DNA of 24,821 nucleotides from BOG-938 sp048498155 (GTDB taxonomy: Bacteria; Pseudomonadota; Alphaproteobacteria; Caulobacterales; Caulobacteraceae), in NCBI GenBank assembly GCA_048498155.1, contig JBEHYN010000043.1, forward strand, positions 1 through 24,821, given 5' to 3'. The notes beneath the pieces are model-generated. The model saw only the letters and a list, made by a program, of their open reading frames with translations, was not told where the DNA came from and did no database searches. A program made the position numbers and the translations under genes. This document shows, piece after piece, positions 1 through 7,935 of the stretch; position 1 is the stretch's first letter, and each line of letters starts with the position of its first letter.

Positions 1-32
1 GCCATCCCAGACTGAGAACTGCGGATCGGCAT
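1..32 (-). CDS. start of an unidentified gene, cut by the window edge
   Basis: An ATG at 32 on the minus strand opens a frame (MPIRSSQSGM) that runs off the window. It is preceded by a strong Shine-Dalgarno sequence, AAGGGAG, at 40-46, with a 7-base gap. The gene would begin only 35 bases after the stop of the truncated permease. Ten residues are too few to identify a family. The call rests on the ribosome-binding site and the open frame alone. Confidence 0.35.
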   Translation of the reverse strand, partial: MPIRSSQSGM

Positions 33-66
33 CGCTCAACTCCCTTGCGCGTCAAGCAAAAGGGAA

Positions 67-540
67 TCACGAACCGCTACTTTTGCAAAGCTCCCAGACA
101 TGGGGCAAGGTCATACCAAACCCCTGGAGCATGTCCCGGAAGTGCCCCGACCAGCCCGCCGATACGGTGGCAGAGGCCAAGCCGTACTCCAGGATCAGGT
201 CCCAGGCGATCAACCAGGCGATGAACTCGCCCAAGGTGGCGTAGGTATAGGTATAGGCCGATCCCGAGACCGGTATCATGGACGCCAACTCGGCGTAGCA
301 CATGGCTGCGAAGGCGCAGACCACGCCGGCCAGGATGAAGGATAACACAATGGCCGGCCCGGCGTTCACCGCAGCCTGCTGACCCGTCAGCACGAATATC
401 CCCGCGCCGATGACGCCGCCAATGCCCAACAGGGTCAAGGATACAGGCCCGAGCCCCCGGTGCAGCGAATGCTCCCCAACTTCGGCGGCCTGAGCCATGA
501 GGACGGAAATCGGTTTTTTCGTGAACAGTCCTTCGTACAT
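67..540 (-). pseudogene. truncated APC-family amino-acid permease (N-terminal third)
   Basis: This encodes the first part of an inner-membrane amino-acid transporter of the APC superfamily (CAT/YfnA-like). It has the typical N-terminal segment ending in RGLGPVSLTLLGIGGVIGAG, followed by GIFVLTGQQAAVNAGPA, a second membrane helix, the YAELASMIPVSGSAYTY helix and the LGEFIAWLIAWDLILEY helix. Family members are usually 450-550 residues. This frame stops after about 157 residues, with a non-homologous tail (WELCKSSGS) after LPHV. No continuation is visible in the other frames of the remaining 66 bases. I prefer the ATG at 540 (MYEGLFTKKPI); an upstream TTG at 564 is less likely. It is probably a non-functional remnant left by a deletion or rearrangement at about base 95. 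Confidence 0.75.
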
Positions 541-672
541 GCGAACGTGCGCCTCTCCAGCCAAAGGCCGGATGGGACCCGGACCTTCTGGACCTGACAG
601 TGGCTTACCTTGGCCCGCACGGCAACGGTGTCCTCGCCGCTGAAGGCGAACACTTCGACCTGTGGTGCAACT

Positions 673-2760
673 CTAGGCGGCCGAGGCCGTAGCGGACTCG
701 TGCGCCGCCGACGGGGCCGTCAACTGCCGGTGCAAGACCGCGTAGAGCACGTCCAGCTGTACAGGCTTTGACACGTGTTCGACCATGCCGGCCTGCTCAC
801 ACAACGCGATGTTGTGAGGAAGCACGTCCGCCGAAAGGCCGATAATCGGAACCCGGCCGGCCGGGCCCTCAAGCGCCAGAATGGCCCGGGTCGCGGCCAG
901 CCCATCCATGCGCGGCATATGCACATCCATCAATATAGCGTCGTAGCCGCCGTTGGTCGCGGCCGCCACCGCCTGGATTCCGTCGTCCGCCAAATCAACC
1001 CGGCAGCCCAGCATTTCCAGCAGGGCTTGTCCAAGTTGACGATTCACAGGGTGATCATCCACCAGTAGTACGTGGGCATTGAGAGGCAAACGTTCGGCGG
1101 CGGCGTCGGCCCGCTGGCCGTGGTCGACATCGATCACGCGTTCCAGAGGTGCTTCGAACCAAAAGGTGGACCCCTCGCCCGGCTGGCTATCCACGCCGAT
1201 CCGCCCACCCATGCGCTCGACCAAGCCCTTGGAAATCGCCAAACCCAGCCCCGTGCCCCCATAGGTGCGGCTGATCGAACCATCGGCCTGGAAAAAACGG
1301 GTGAACAGGCGGGCAATCACGTCAGGCTCTATGCCGATGCCGGTGTCGGTCACTTCGAAACGCAACACAGGGTGTTCGTCCGACCCACGCTGGCGCACAG
1401 CCAAACGCACATCGCCCTGGGCAGTAAACTTGAGAGCATTATTCAGTAAATTCAGTAGAATTTGCCGGAGTCTTAAAGCGTCTACCGAGAACTGGCCGAC
1501 CACGGCCGGATCGGATTCGAACCGGAGCCTCAGCCCCTTAAGTTCAGCGGCCGGAGCGATAGAGTTCATCACATCGCGGCAGGTTTCCAGCACATCAACC
1601 GAATCCCGGTTCAGATCGACTTGCCCCGCCTCAATCTTGGAAAAATCCAGCACATCGCCGAGCAATGCCATGAGCGATCCGCCGGCGTCCCCGATCAGGG
1701 CGACCTTGTCGCGAACGTCCGGCGGCAGACGGGCGTCGCGGGTCAGCAGCTCGGCGAATCCCATGATGCTGTTCATGGGCGTGCGAACCTCGTGGCTCAT
1801 GGTGGCCAAAAACTCTGTCTTGGCGCGGCTGGCCTGGACGGCGCGGCTACGAGCAGTGCGGGCGATCTGGGCGCGCTGGACGAGCAGCAAGGCCATGCGC
1901 GCCTGCTGGGCCAGGATAAAGGCCAACAACGTTACGCCGAACAACTGAGACAGCACGGTGACTTGGAAGATCGCGACACGCTGATCGAAGGCCCAACTGG
2001 GGTGCAATCCGAACGGTCCACCGCCGGATACCACCACCGGGTACGCCAGCAGACACAGAAGCAGGCTGGACATGGCCGCGCCGCGCGGGCCCAGCCGGAA
2101 GGTGGCGAAGAGCAGGGTCGGGGTAATGATCAGAGCCGGCGGGCCGGCCTGATGCGCCATCACCAGGATCACTATGCCTACGCCGCACAGGATCGCGGCG
2201 GTTTCCCGCCAAGAGCGCCGAAGCGCCGGCAGGGGCGCTTGCACCATCAGAAGCATCGCCGGGAACACCGTGGCCATGCCCAGGATATGAGAGAGCCAGC
2301 TCTTTTGCATATCCCACGCCGCAGCGGGGTCAATCAGATGAAATTCGAACAGAAATCCCGTAGTGGTCAGAATGCATGCGGGAAAAATTGCCAAAGCCTG
2401 GAGCGTCAGAAACCCGCTGGGCGTGCGCAATAGCCGCCGCGGACCCAAAGCCCGCTGGGCGAGGCAAGCTGCAGTAGCGGCCTCCACGATATCCCAAGGC
2501 GCATGCATCACCGCGCGGGAAAACTGGGATCCCCCATGCACCGCCAGAACGACTTCCATGCACGCGGCGCAGAGAGCCACTGCGGCGCTTGTCCAGCCGC
2601 GGGTCATGAACAAAGCGGCGGCGAGAAATCCATTGGCGGGCCAAAGTCCCGCCCGCCCGGGGTGCTCGACGAACATCAGCCAGACTGAAGCGCCGTAGGC
2701 CAACAGCATCAGGCCGGTGGCGACGTTCTGCCTGGATGTCAGCGCAGGCTTCATTCTCAC
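673..2760 (-). CDS. membrane-bound hybrid histidine kinase (MASE1-like sensor, HisKA, HATPase_c, receiver)
   Basis: This 695-residue inner-membrane sensor kinase autophosphorylates and passes the phosphate to its own receiver. Residues 13-290 are a multi-helix membrane region with the WPANGFLAAALF signature of MASE1-type sensors. HisKA follows, with the phospho-acceptor His323 in MSHEVRTP. The ATPase domain has an N-box (NLLNNALKFT, about 437-446), DTGIGIE at 472-478 and GGTGLGLAIS at 501-510. The C-terminal receiver (562-680) keeps Asp568/569, the phospho-acceptor Asp612 (MDVHMPRMDG), Ser643 and Lys665, so both modules look active. No HPt domain or output domain is attached, so a separate phosphotransfer partner is expected. 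The start is GTG 2760 with an AGGGA Shine-Dalgarno; ATG 2754 is an alternative. The gene diverges from the hydrolase at 2831 across 70 bases. The sensed signal is unknown. Confidence 0.93.
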   Translation of the reverse strand: MRMKPALTSRQNVATGLMLLAYGASVWLMFVEHPGRAGLWPANGFLAAALFMTRGWTSAAVALCAACMEVVLAVHGGSQFSRAVMHAPWDIVEAATAACLAQRALGPRRLLRTPSGFLTLQALAIFPACILTTTGFLFEFHLIDPAAAWDMQKSWLSHILGMATVFPAMLLMVQAPLPALRRSWRETAAILCGVGIVILVMAHQAGPPALIITPTLLFATFRLGPRGAAMSSLLLCLLAYPVVVSGGGPFGLHPSWAFDQRVAIFQVTVLSQLFGVTLLAFILAQQARMALLLVQRAQIARTARSRAVQASRAKTEFLATMSHEVRTPMNSIMGFAELLTRDARLPPDVRDKVALIGDAGGSLMALLGDVLDFSKIEAGQVDLNRDSVDVLETCRDVMNSIAPAAELKGLRLRFESDPAVVGQFSVDALRLRQILLNLLNNALKFTAQGDVRLAVRQRGSDEHPVLRFEVTDTGIGIEPDVIARLFTRFFQADGSISRTYGGTGLGLAISKGLVERMGGRIGVDSQPGEGSTFWFEAPLERVIDVDHGQRADAAAERLPLNAHVLLVDDHPVNRQLGQALLEMLGCRVDLADDGIQAVAAATNGGYDAILMDVHMPRMDGLAATRAILALEGPAGRVPIIGLSADVLPHNIALCEQAGMVEHVSKPVQLDVLYAVLHRQLTAPSAAHESATASAA

Positions 2761-2830
2761 GCGTTAGGTCCCTATCTTATGGACAGTTTGGACCCGGAAT
2801 CTTAAGGCGAAGTTCAAATTTCGCATCGTT

Positions 2831-3550
2831 ATGCGCAGGAAAAGGCTTCCATTGTCTGCTTCAACGGCGAGTTCGGCCGCCCCTCTTATCTCAGTCTTGG
2901 TCGTGCCGGTGACGGCCTTCCAACAGAACTGCACCATCGTTTGGTGTCGAAAAACCTTGAAAGCCGCCGTCATCGACCCAGGCGGCGACGTTGAACGGTT
3001 GCTCAATGCGGTCGCCGACGAAGGCCTCGCCATTGAGAAAATTTGGATAACACACGGCCACGCCGACCACGCCGGGGGCGCACAGGCCCTGCGCGAAGCC
3101 AGCGGCGCACCGATTGAGGGACCTCATCCGGACGACCTGTTCTGGATCGAACAAATTCCCGCCGCCGTCGAGACCTGGGGCCTCATTGGCGCACGCGCCT
3201 TTATACCCGACCGTTGGCTCGGCGAAGGCGATACCGTGCAAGTCGGCGAAGCTCAATTTGAGGTCCGGCACTGCCCCGGCCACACGCCCGGACACGTGAT
3301 TTTCTTCAACCGGCAGGCCCGTTTCGCCCAGGTCGGCGACGTATTGTTCAAGGGATCGATCGGCCGCACTGATTTTCCCTGCGGCAACCATGCCCATTTG
3401 ATTGAGTCCATAACCGGCAAGCTGTGGCCGCTGGGCGATGACATCCGCTTCGTGCCTGGGCACGGGCCCATGTCAACTTTCGGAGCCGAGCGCGCGACGA
3501 ATCCCTATGTTGGCGATCAAGTCGTGCGAGACATAGGTTTCAAAGACTGA
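2831..3550 (+). CDS. gloC: MBL-fold hydrolase, GloC/YcbL-type glyoxalase II
   Basis: This 239-residue cytosolic metallo-beta-lactamase-fold enzyme resembles E. coli YcbL (GloC), a glyoxalase II-type enzyme that hydrolyses S-lactoylglutathione. The metal-binding motif THGHADH lies at 74-80. Further ligands appear as His151 (CPGHTPGH), Asp170 (VGDVLF) and His211 (PGHGP). The stretches IPDRWLGEGDTV, CPGHTPGHVIFF and VLFKGSIGRTDFPCG follow the YcbL pattern closely from memory. Relative to YcbL there are about 18 extra N-terminal residues before VPVTAFQQNC, and no good Shine-Dalgarno precedes ATG 2831. The true start may therefore be a downstream alternative codon, but no convincing one is visible. 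The gene stands alone, 66 bases before the next operon. The family is certain; the substrate is inferred. Confidence 0.9.
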   Translation: MRRKRLPLSASTASSAAPLISVLVVPVTAFQQNCTIVWCRKTLKAAVIDPGGDVERLLNAVADEGLAIEKIWITHGHADHAGGAQALREASGAPIEGPHPDDLFWIEQIPAAVETWGLIGARAFIPDRWLGEGDTVQVGEAQFEVRHCPGHTPGHVIFFNRQARFAQVGDVLFKGSIGRTDFPCGNHAHLIESITGKLWPLGDDIRFVPGHGPMSTFGAERATNPYVGDQVVRDIGFKD

Positions 3551-3616
3551 CATCTGTGTTCATTCATGTTGCAAATCGGAAATTCGCTGGCGATCCTGAT
3601 TTGAACATAAGGTCGG

Positions 3617-4354
3617 ATGGATGGTGAATTGAGCCGCAACTCCGCCGTGGGCGCGCGAATTCTAATGGTCGACGACGACCCTGGGATTCGCGATGTCGTA
3701 TCTGAATTTTTGACCCGCCACGGCTATGTCGTTGAAACGGCGGGCGACGCCGCTGGCATGGAGCTGGTCCTTGAGCGCGGTCCGGTGGACCTGATGGTGC
3801 TCGATGTGATGTTGCCAGGCGAGGACGGCTTGTCCATCTGTCGCCGCATGGCGGGCGCCGGACCGGCCATCATCATGCTCAGCGCCATGGGCGAGGACAC
3901 CGATCGCATCGTCGGACTTGAGATCGGCGCCGACGACTATCTGCCCAAGCCCTGCAATCCTCGCGAACTTCTGGCCCGAGTGCGCGCTGTGCTGCGCCGT
4001 CGACAGGAGTCCAGGACGAATGATGAGCGCCAGGGCGGCTCGCTCGAATTCGCCGGATGGAGGCTGGATCTGGTCCGGCGCGAACTGCGCACCCCCGACG
4101 CGGTCGTGATCAATCTGTCGAGCGGCGAGTTCTCCTTGCTGCGCGCCTTTGTTGAGCGGCCGCAACGCGTGCTGACCCGCGACCAACTGCTCGATTTTGC
4201 GCGGGGGCCCGAAACGGAGGCCTATGATCGGGCTATCGATGTTCAGATCAGTCGCCTGCGTAAAAAACTGGACCACGGGATGGGCGGGCAGGAGCTTATC
4301 CGCACCATCCGCAACGAAGGCTACATGTTCAACGCCAAAGTCACGCGCACATGA
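3617..4354 (+). CDS. OmpR-family response regulator
   Basis: This 245-residue cytosolic transcription regulator has a receiver followed by a winged-helix DNA-binding domain. The receiver (14-125) keeps the acidic residues Asp19-21, the phospho-acceptor Asp63 (MVLDVMLPGEDG), Ser89 and Lys111 (YLPKPCNPREL). The OmpR/PhoB-type domain occupies about 142-240, with LSSGEFSLLRAFVERPQRVL and the recognition-helix region DRAIDVQISRLRKKL. The gene overlaps the downstream kinase by four bases (ATGA), so the two are translationally coupled and form a cognate pair. The start is ATG 3617 with only a weak AAGG-type ribosome-binding site. Targets cannot be read from the sequence; the neighbouring operons are candidates. 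Confidence 0.95.
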   Translation: MDGELSRNSAVGARILMVDDDPGIRDVVSEFLTRHGYVVETAGDAAGMELVLERGPVDLMVLDVMLPGEDGLSICRRMAGAGPAIIMLSAMGEDTDRIVGLEIGADDYLPKPCNPRELLARVRAVLRRRQESRTNDERQGGSLEFAGWRLDLVRRELRTPDAVVINLSSGEFSLLRAFVERPQRVLTRDQLLDFARGPETEAYDRAIDVQISRLRKKLDHGMGGQELIRTIRNEGYMFNAKVTRT

Positions 4355-5718
4355 AGCTGGTCGCCGACCGGTTCACCGGCACCTTGTTCGCCCAATTTCT
4401 GGGTCTGATCCTGCTGGTTTTGGTGATGGCCGAGTTGATCAATATCGGCATCGTTTTCAGCCTGCCGCCCCCTACCCCCGTATTCTACTCTCAAGGAGAA
4501 ATCGCCCAGGCCTTGAGGGCCGGGCCTGGTGCGACACAAACGGTCGACCCGTTGAGCGTCAGGGTCGTCCACGAACCGAAGATAACCTCAAAAGACCGGC
4601 CAGGTTTCATCAGATTTCGCGAAGCCCTGGCCCGGGACCTGAACCTGGACCCCAATCGGCTGATCGTCGTCACTGAGGTCGGTTCGCCGGACAGGTACAC
4701 TATCCGGGTTGTGCGAAGCGCGTTCCGGGTCGCCCACAACCAATTGTCGCAGGAAAACCAGGCCAAGGACGAGGGCTTTCTCATCGCGCCTTTTCGCATC
4801 TATGTGCAACGCCAGGACAAGCTTTGGCTGGAGGTTACGCCCGCTCACCATCAATTCTTGGAGCCCTGGCAGCAAAGGGTGTTGATTTGGTTTGGGCTGA
4901 GCGCCCTGACCGTCACGCCGCTCTGCTATCTGTTCGCCCGTCGGCTGGCCAAGCCGTTCACCCTGTTCGGCGCCGCCGCCGAACGCCTTGGACGCGATCC
5001 AAACGCGCCTTCGCTGCCTGTCACGGCCGGCGGCGGCGCCGAAATTCGCGTGGCTACCGCCGCCTTCAACGACATGCAGGAACGGCTTCGGCGTTATGTG
5101 GAGGATCGCACGACCATGGTGGGCGCCATAGCCCACGATCTGCGCACGCCGCTGACCCGACTACGCTTCCGCGTGGAGTCCGCGCCCGAAGACGTGAGGG
5201 CCAAGATGACGGCGGACATCGATCAAATGGAAGCCATGATCGCCGCGACCTTGGCGTTCGTGCGCGACACCGCCAGCAAGCCTCAGCGCACCAAGCTGGA
5301 ACTTTCATCTCTGCTGGAAAGCGTCACCGACGACCTCGCCGAGACCGGCGCCAAGGTCACCTTGGAAAAGGCCGATCGGGTGGTGATCAGCGCCGATTCT
5401 CTGGCCCTGCGCCGACTGTTCTCCAACCTGTTGGAAAACGCCGTCAAGTTCGGTGGGACCGCTCGCGCCCGCTTGATGGTGAAAGATCATGCGGCGGTGG
5501 TCGAGATCGATGATGATGGCCCAGGCGTTCCGGACTTGGAGCTTGAGCGGGTGTTCGCGCCCTTTTATCGCCGAGAACCGTCACGCAGCCGCAAGACCGG
5601 CGGAATAGGCTTGGGCCTGTCGGTGGCGCGGTCGATCGCTCGCAGTCATGGAGGCGAACTGGTGCTGGAAAACCGTCCGGGAGGCGGATTGACCGCGCGG
5701 GCGACCTTGCCGGTTTGA
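4351..5718 (+). CDS. HAMP-domain sensor histidine kinase (EnvZ-like)
   Basis: This 455-residue inner-membrane kinase is the partner of the OmpR-type regulator that overlaps its start. Membrane helix 1 spans about 12-36, a periplasmic sensor region about 37-175 and helix 2 about 177-195. A HAMP linker follows to about 250. HisKA carries His262 in AIAHDLRTPLTR. The ATPase domain has Asn363 (LLENAVKFGG), DDDGPGVP at 387-394 and GGIGLGLSVARS at 417-428. All catalytic boxes are present. The overall layout is that of EnvZ-type kinases. The periplasmic domain has no motif I recognise, so its stimulus is unknown. Confidence 0.95.
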   Translation: MKLVADRFTGTLFAQFLGLILLVLVMAELINIGIVFSLPPPTPVFYSQGEIAQALRAGPGATQTVDPLSVRVVHEPKITSKDRPGFIRFREALARDLNLDPNRLIVVTEVGSPDRYTIRVVRSAFRVAHNQLSQENQAKDEGFLIAPFRIYVQRQDKLWLEVTPAHHQFLEPWQQRVLIWFGLSALTVTPLCYLFARRLAKPFTLFGAAAERLGRDPNAPSLPVTAGGGAEIRVATAAFNDMQERLRRYVEDRTTMVGAIAHDLRTPLTRLRFRVESAPEDVRAKMTADIDQMEAMIAATLAFVRDTASKPQRTKLELSSLLESVTDDLAETGAKVTLEKADRVVISADSLALRRLFSNLLENAVKFGGTARARLMVKDHAAVVEIDDDGPGVPDLELERVFAPFYRREPSRSRKTGGIGLGLSVARSIARSHGGELVLENRPGGGLTARATLPV

Positions 5719-5797
5719 TCCCACGGCCCCGTGTGAAAGCTTACGATGAGGCTGCAAAGACTTGAAACCTCATAGGGCTCACCCCAACGGAGATGGC

Positions 5798-6220
5798 GTG
5801 GATTCAATCGAATTAGCCAAACCACGGGCGCTCCTCGTGGAGGACGAAGCCTTGGTGGCCTTGGCGGTCGAGGACAGCTTGCGCATGCTGGGTTTTGATC
5901 CCGTGATCGCCGCGAACGGTGTCAAAGCGCTGGCGGCGATGGCCCAATATGGCTCCGATTTTGCCTTCGTCATGCTGGAAGTCGGCCTGCCCGACATGCG
6001 GGGCGACGCCCTGGCTCACGAGATTCGCGATAGGGCCCCTGCCCTGCCCATCATTCTGGCCACGGGCTATGATGCCGACGAACTCGTGCAGGCCTTTGGC
6101 GCCGATAACCATTTCCGGGTGTTGGCCAAACCTTATTCCAATCATCAGTTGAGGATTGCTTTGGGTGAACTTGGTTTGACGGCCGACCTCAAATCGCAAA
6201 ATCAGAAATCTTTGCCTTAG
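5798..6220 (+). CDS. stand-alone receiver protein with Asp-to-Glu substitution at the phospho-acceptor
   Basis: This is a single receiver domain of about 140 residues with no output domain. It has the acidic cluster VEDEA (Glu15-Asp16-Glu17), ATGY with Thr89 and LAKPYS with Lys111. At the phospho-acceptor position the protein reads MLEVGLPDMRG, with Glu61 (codon GAA) in place of aspartate. Glutamate often mimics the phosphorylated state, so the protein may be constitutively active or act as an unphosphorylatable partner. I chose GTG 5798 because CGGAG lies 5 bases upstream; a TTG at 5762 would add 12 residues. It follows the kinase by 79 bases on the same strand and may belong to the same signalling pathway. 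Confidence 0.85.
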   Translation: MDSIELAKPRALLVEDEALVALAVEDSLRMLGFDPVIAANGVKALAAMAQYGSDFAFVMLEVGLPDMRGDALAHEIRDRAPALPIILATGYDADELVQAFGADNHFRVLAKPYSNHQLRIALGELGLTADLKSQNQKSLP

Positions 6221-6223
6221 GGG

Positions 6224-6248
6224 AGAACCGATCCCCAGCTTGCGAGTT
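6224..6248 (+). promoter_or_regulatory. possible EcfG-type general-stress promoter
   Basis: AGAAC at 6224-6228 is followed 17 bases later by GTT at 6246-6248. This resembles the alphaproteobacterial EcfG pattern GGAAC-N16/17-GTT with one mismatch in the -35. It lies 66 bases before the KGG-protein start, a family linked to stress. The leader then contains a 6-bp hairpin (CGTCGC/GCGACG, 6260-6275). The match is imperfect and could be chance. Confidence 0.25.
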
Positions 6249-6313
6249 TATTGCAGAGACGTCGCCACCGCGACGAATTGCTAACCGCATCGCGTCGGAT
6301 TGAGGAGCAAATC

Positions 6314-6541
6314 ATGCCCCCTGCCACACACACCTCCAAAGTCCCGGCGCGACGCGGGTTTGCCGCCATGGATAAGGACCGTCAACGCGAGATCGCTCGC
6401 AAGGGCGGCGCCAGCGTTCCCGACGAAAAGCGCAGCTTCTCTCAGGACCGAGGTTTGGCTGCGGCGGCGGGCCGCAAGGGCGGGGAAGCGTCGCACGGCG
6501 GTGGCAGGACCAGTCGGTCGGACACCGGCCAAACGCACTAA
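6314..6541 (+). CDS. KGG-repeat stress-related protein (YciG/Con-10-like)
   Basis: This is a small, basic, hydrophilic protein of 75 residues. It has two copies of the KGG motif: GFAAMDKDRQREIARKGGAS (residues 15-34) and the shorter RGLAAAAGRKGGEAS (46-60), each containing RKGG (29-32, 54-57). The family includes E. coli YciG and fungal Con-10 and is commonly stress- or stationary-phase-induced; its molecular role is unclear. I placed the start at ATG 6314 because GAGGAG at 6302-6307 is an excellent ribosome-binding site. The frame is open further upstream, but those residues look non-coding. It is probably monocistronic, with a possible EcfG-type promoter upstream. Confidence 0.85.
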   Translation: MPPATHTSKVPARRGFAAMDKDRQREIARKGGASVPDEKRSFSQDRGLAAAAGRKGGEASHGGGRTSRSDTGQTH

Positions 6542-6597
6542 TCCGCGCGCCGCTGTACGCGCCATTCTAACCTTCCCGCTTCTGCGCCCTCTTGCCC

Positions 6598-6649
6598 GCT
6601 ATTGCGAACAAGTCGGTTGCGGGCGCAAATGACAAAACCGCGCAATAGC
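6598..6649. promoter_or_regulatory. 9-bp inverted repeat before the methyltransferase gene
   Basis: GCTATTGCG (6598-6606) and CGCAATAGC (6641-6649) are perfect inverted copies separated by 34 bases. A second TTGCG/CGCAA pair is nested between them. The right arm ends a few bases before the GGAGG ribosome-binding site of the gene at 6669. It could be a repressor operator or an mRNA structure that masks translation. The repeat itself is plain in the sequence; its function is inferred. Confidence 0.4.
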
Positions 6650-6668
6650 CGCAGCGGGGAGGAAAGAG

Positions 6669-7424
6669 ATGTCCAATAAGATCGTTGCACTCCTGGCCGG
6701 AGGCGCCCTGGCTTGCCTCGGCTTAGCCTCAAGCCACGCCGCGCCCCCGCCGCCCTCCGCCGCCATCCTTGCCGCCGTGGCTGATCCTGAACGGCCTGAG
6801 GCGGACACCAAGCGCGACGGCATGCGCCATCCGGCCGAAGTGGTGGCCTTCGGGCTCGTTCGCCCTGGATCCAAGGTCGCCGAGTTCGCGCCGGGCGGCG
6901 GCTACTACACGCGCGTTCTAGCCAAGACCGTCGGGTCCAAGGGGCATGTCTATTCGATCTATGTGGCGAGCCAGGGTGAGCGCTCATCCAAGGGGGCAGC
7001 CGGGGTGGCCCAGACCAATCCCAATGTCTCGCTGGTCCCGCTCTCTGGGACCGCCTTTTCCCTGCCGGAAAAAGTCGACGTGGCCTGGATCACTGACAAC
7101 TACCATGACTTCCTCAACCCGGGGTATGGCGCCCTGGACATGATCGCCTTCAACAAGGCCATCTTTGACGCTCTCAAGCCTGGCGGGGTCCTGCTGATCG
7201 AGGATTATCAAACCGTGCCTGGCGCCGGCGCAACCCAGACATCCACCCTGCACCGGATGGAAGAGGCCCTGGTGAAGGCTCAGGTGACGAGCGCGGGCTT
7301 CGTGGTCGATGGGGAGAGTCCGATCCTGACCAACCCGGCCGATGATCATACGCTCAAGCTGTTCGATCCAAGCATCCGGGGCCACGCCGACCAGTACCTT
7401 ATTCGCTTCCGTAAGCCCAAATAG
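6669..7424 (+). CDS. exported class I methyltransferase-like protein
   Basis: This 251-residue protein has a Sec signal peptide (about 1-24, cleaved after SSHA) and a Rossmann-type methyltransferase core. Residues 69-86 (KVAEFAPGGGYYTRVLAK) match the SAM-binding motif I. Later elements are VDVAWITDNYHDF and ALKPGGVLLIEDYQ, the usual strand 4 and strand 5 motifs. The family resembles predicted methyltransferases (COG4798-like) that carry signal peptides, which is odd because SAM is cytosolic. Either the fold has been reused in the periplasm or the cofactor differs. The ribosome-binding site GGGGAGGAAAGAG is strong. The protein begins a run of exported or envelope proteins leading into the sigma operon, but its substrate cannot be told. 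Confidence 0.85.
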   Translation: MSNKIVALLAGGALACLGLASSHAAPPPPSAAILAAVADPERPEADTKRDGMRHPAEVVAFGLVRPGSKVAEFAPGGGYYTRVLAKTVGSKGHVYSIYVASQGERSSKGAAGVAQTNPNVSLVPLSGTAFSLPEKVDVAWITDNYHDFLNPGYGALDMIAFNKAIFDALKPGGVLLIEDYQTVPGAGATQTSTLHRMEEALVKAQVTSAGFVVDGESPILTNPADDHTLKLFDPSIRGHADQYLIRFRKPK

Positions 7425-7519
7425 CCTGCACACGCCGTGAGGCTGAGGGAATAGCGAGCCGGACGCGTATCATCACCGGAGGCCGCCCGTCCGGCGGCGC
7501 AAGCCCATGGCCATTTAGG

Positions 7520-7909
7520 ATGGCGCCGATGCGGAGATGCCTGCCGGTTGCGGGCTGGGTTGTGGCGATCCTCTTCAGCCAGGACGCCTTGGCTCATCAT
7601 GCCTACGCCGAGTTCGACGTGAACAGGGAATTGACCCTGCGGGGGATCGCCAAGACCTTTCAATGGACCAGCCCGCACGTGTGGATCGACCTCATGATCC
7701 GCGATCCATCCGGCAAGGAGAGCCACTGGTTGGTCGAAGCCGCCAGTCCCCTGGTGCTTCACCAGTTTGGATGGAGCCGCAACTCCATCAAGCCGGGTGA
7801 CCATATCCGGATGGTGATCCATCCCCGCAAGGACGGCGCTCCCAGCGGGAGCTTGGTCAGCGCGATTGTGAACGGGCAAGTTGTAGGCGGCATGATCAGG
7901 CCGGCGTAA
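7520..7909 (+). CDS. exported DUF6152-family protein
   Basis: This small periplasmic protein (129 residues) has a signal peptide of about 25 residues cleaved after QDALA, so the mature protein begins HHAYAEFD. The body (LTLRGIAKTFQWTSPHVWIDL, then GWSRNSIKPGDHIRMVIHP) is characteristic of the DUF6152 family, a small beta-rich fold of unknown function often found in proteobacterial envelope loci. The N-terminal HH pair suggests a possible metal site, but this is inference. ATG 7520 and ATG 7529 are both possible starts. The next gene begins 26 bases downstream, so the two are probably cotranscribed with the sigma module. Confidence 0.8.
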   Translation: MAPMRRCLPVAGWVVAILFSQDALAHHAYAEFDVNRELTLRGIAKTFQWTSPHVWIDLMIRDPSGKESHWLVEAASPLVLHQFGWSRNSIKPGDHIRMVIHPRKDGAPSGSLVSAIVNGQVVGGMIRPA

Positions 7910-7935
7910 AGCCGCGGCCCTGCATTGGAGATTGT

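Noticed and set aside
435..653. GTG-started frame (VFAFSGEDTVAVRAK...) between the hybrid kinase and the permease
   Set aside because: The first residues look protein-like, but the frame runs into the permease in another frame and has no ribosome-binding site; at most a gene remnant.
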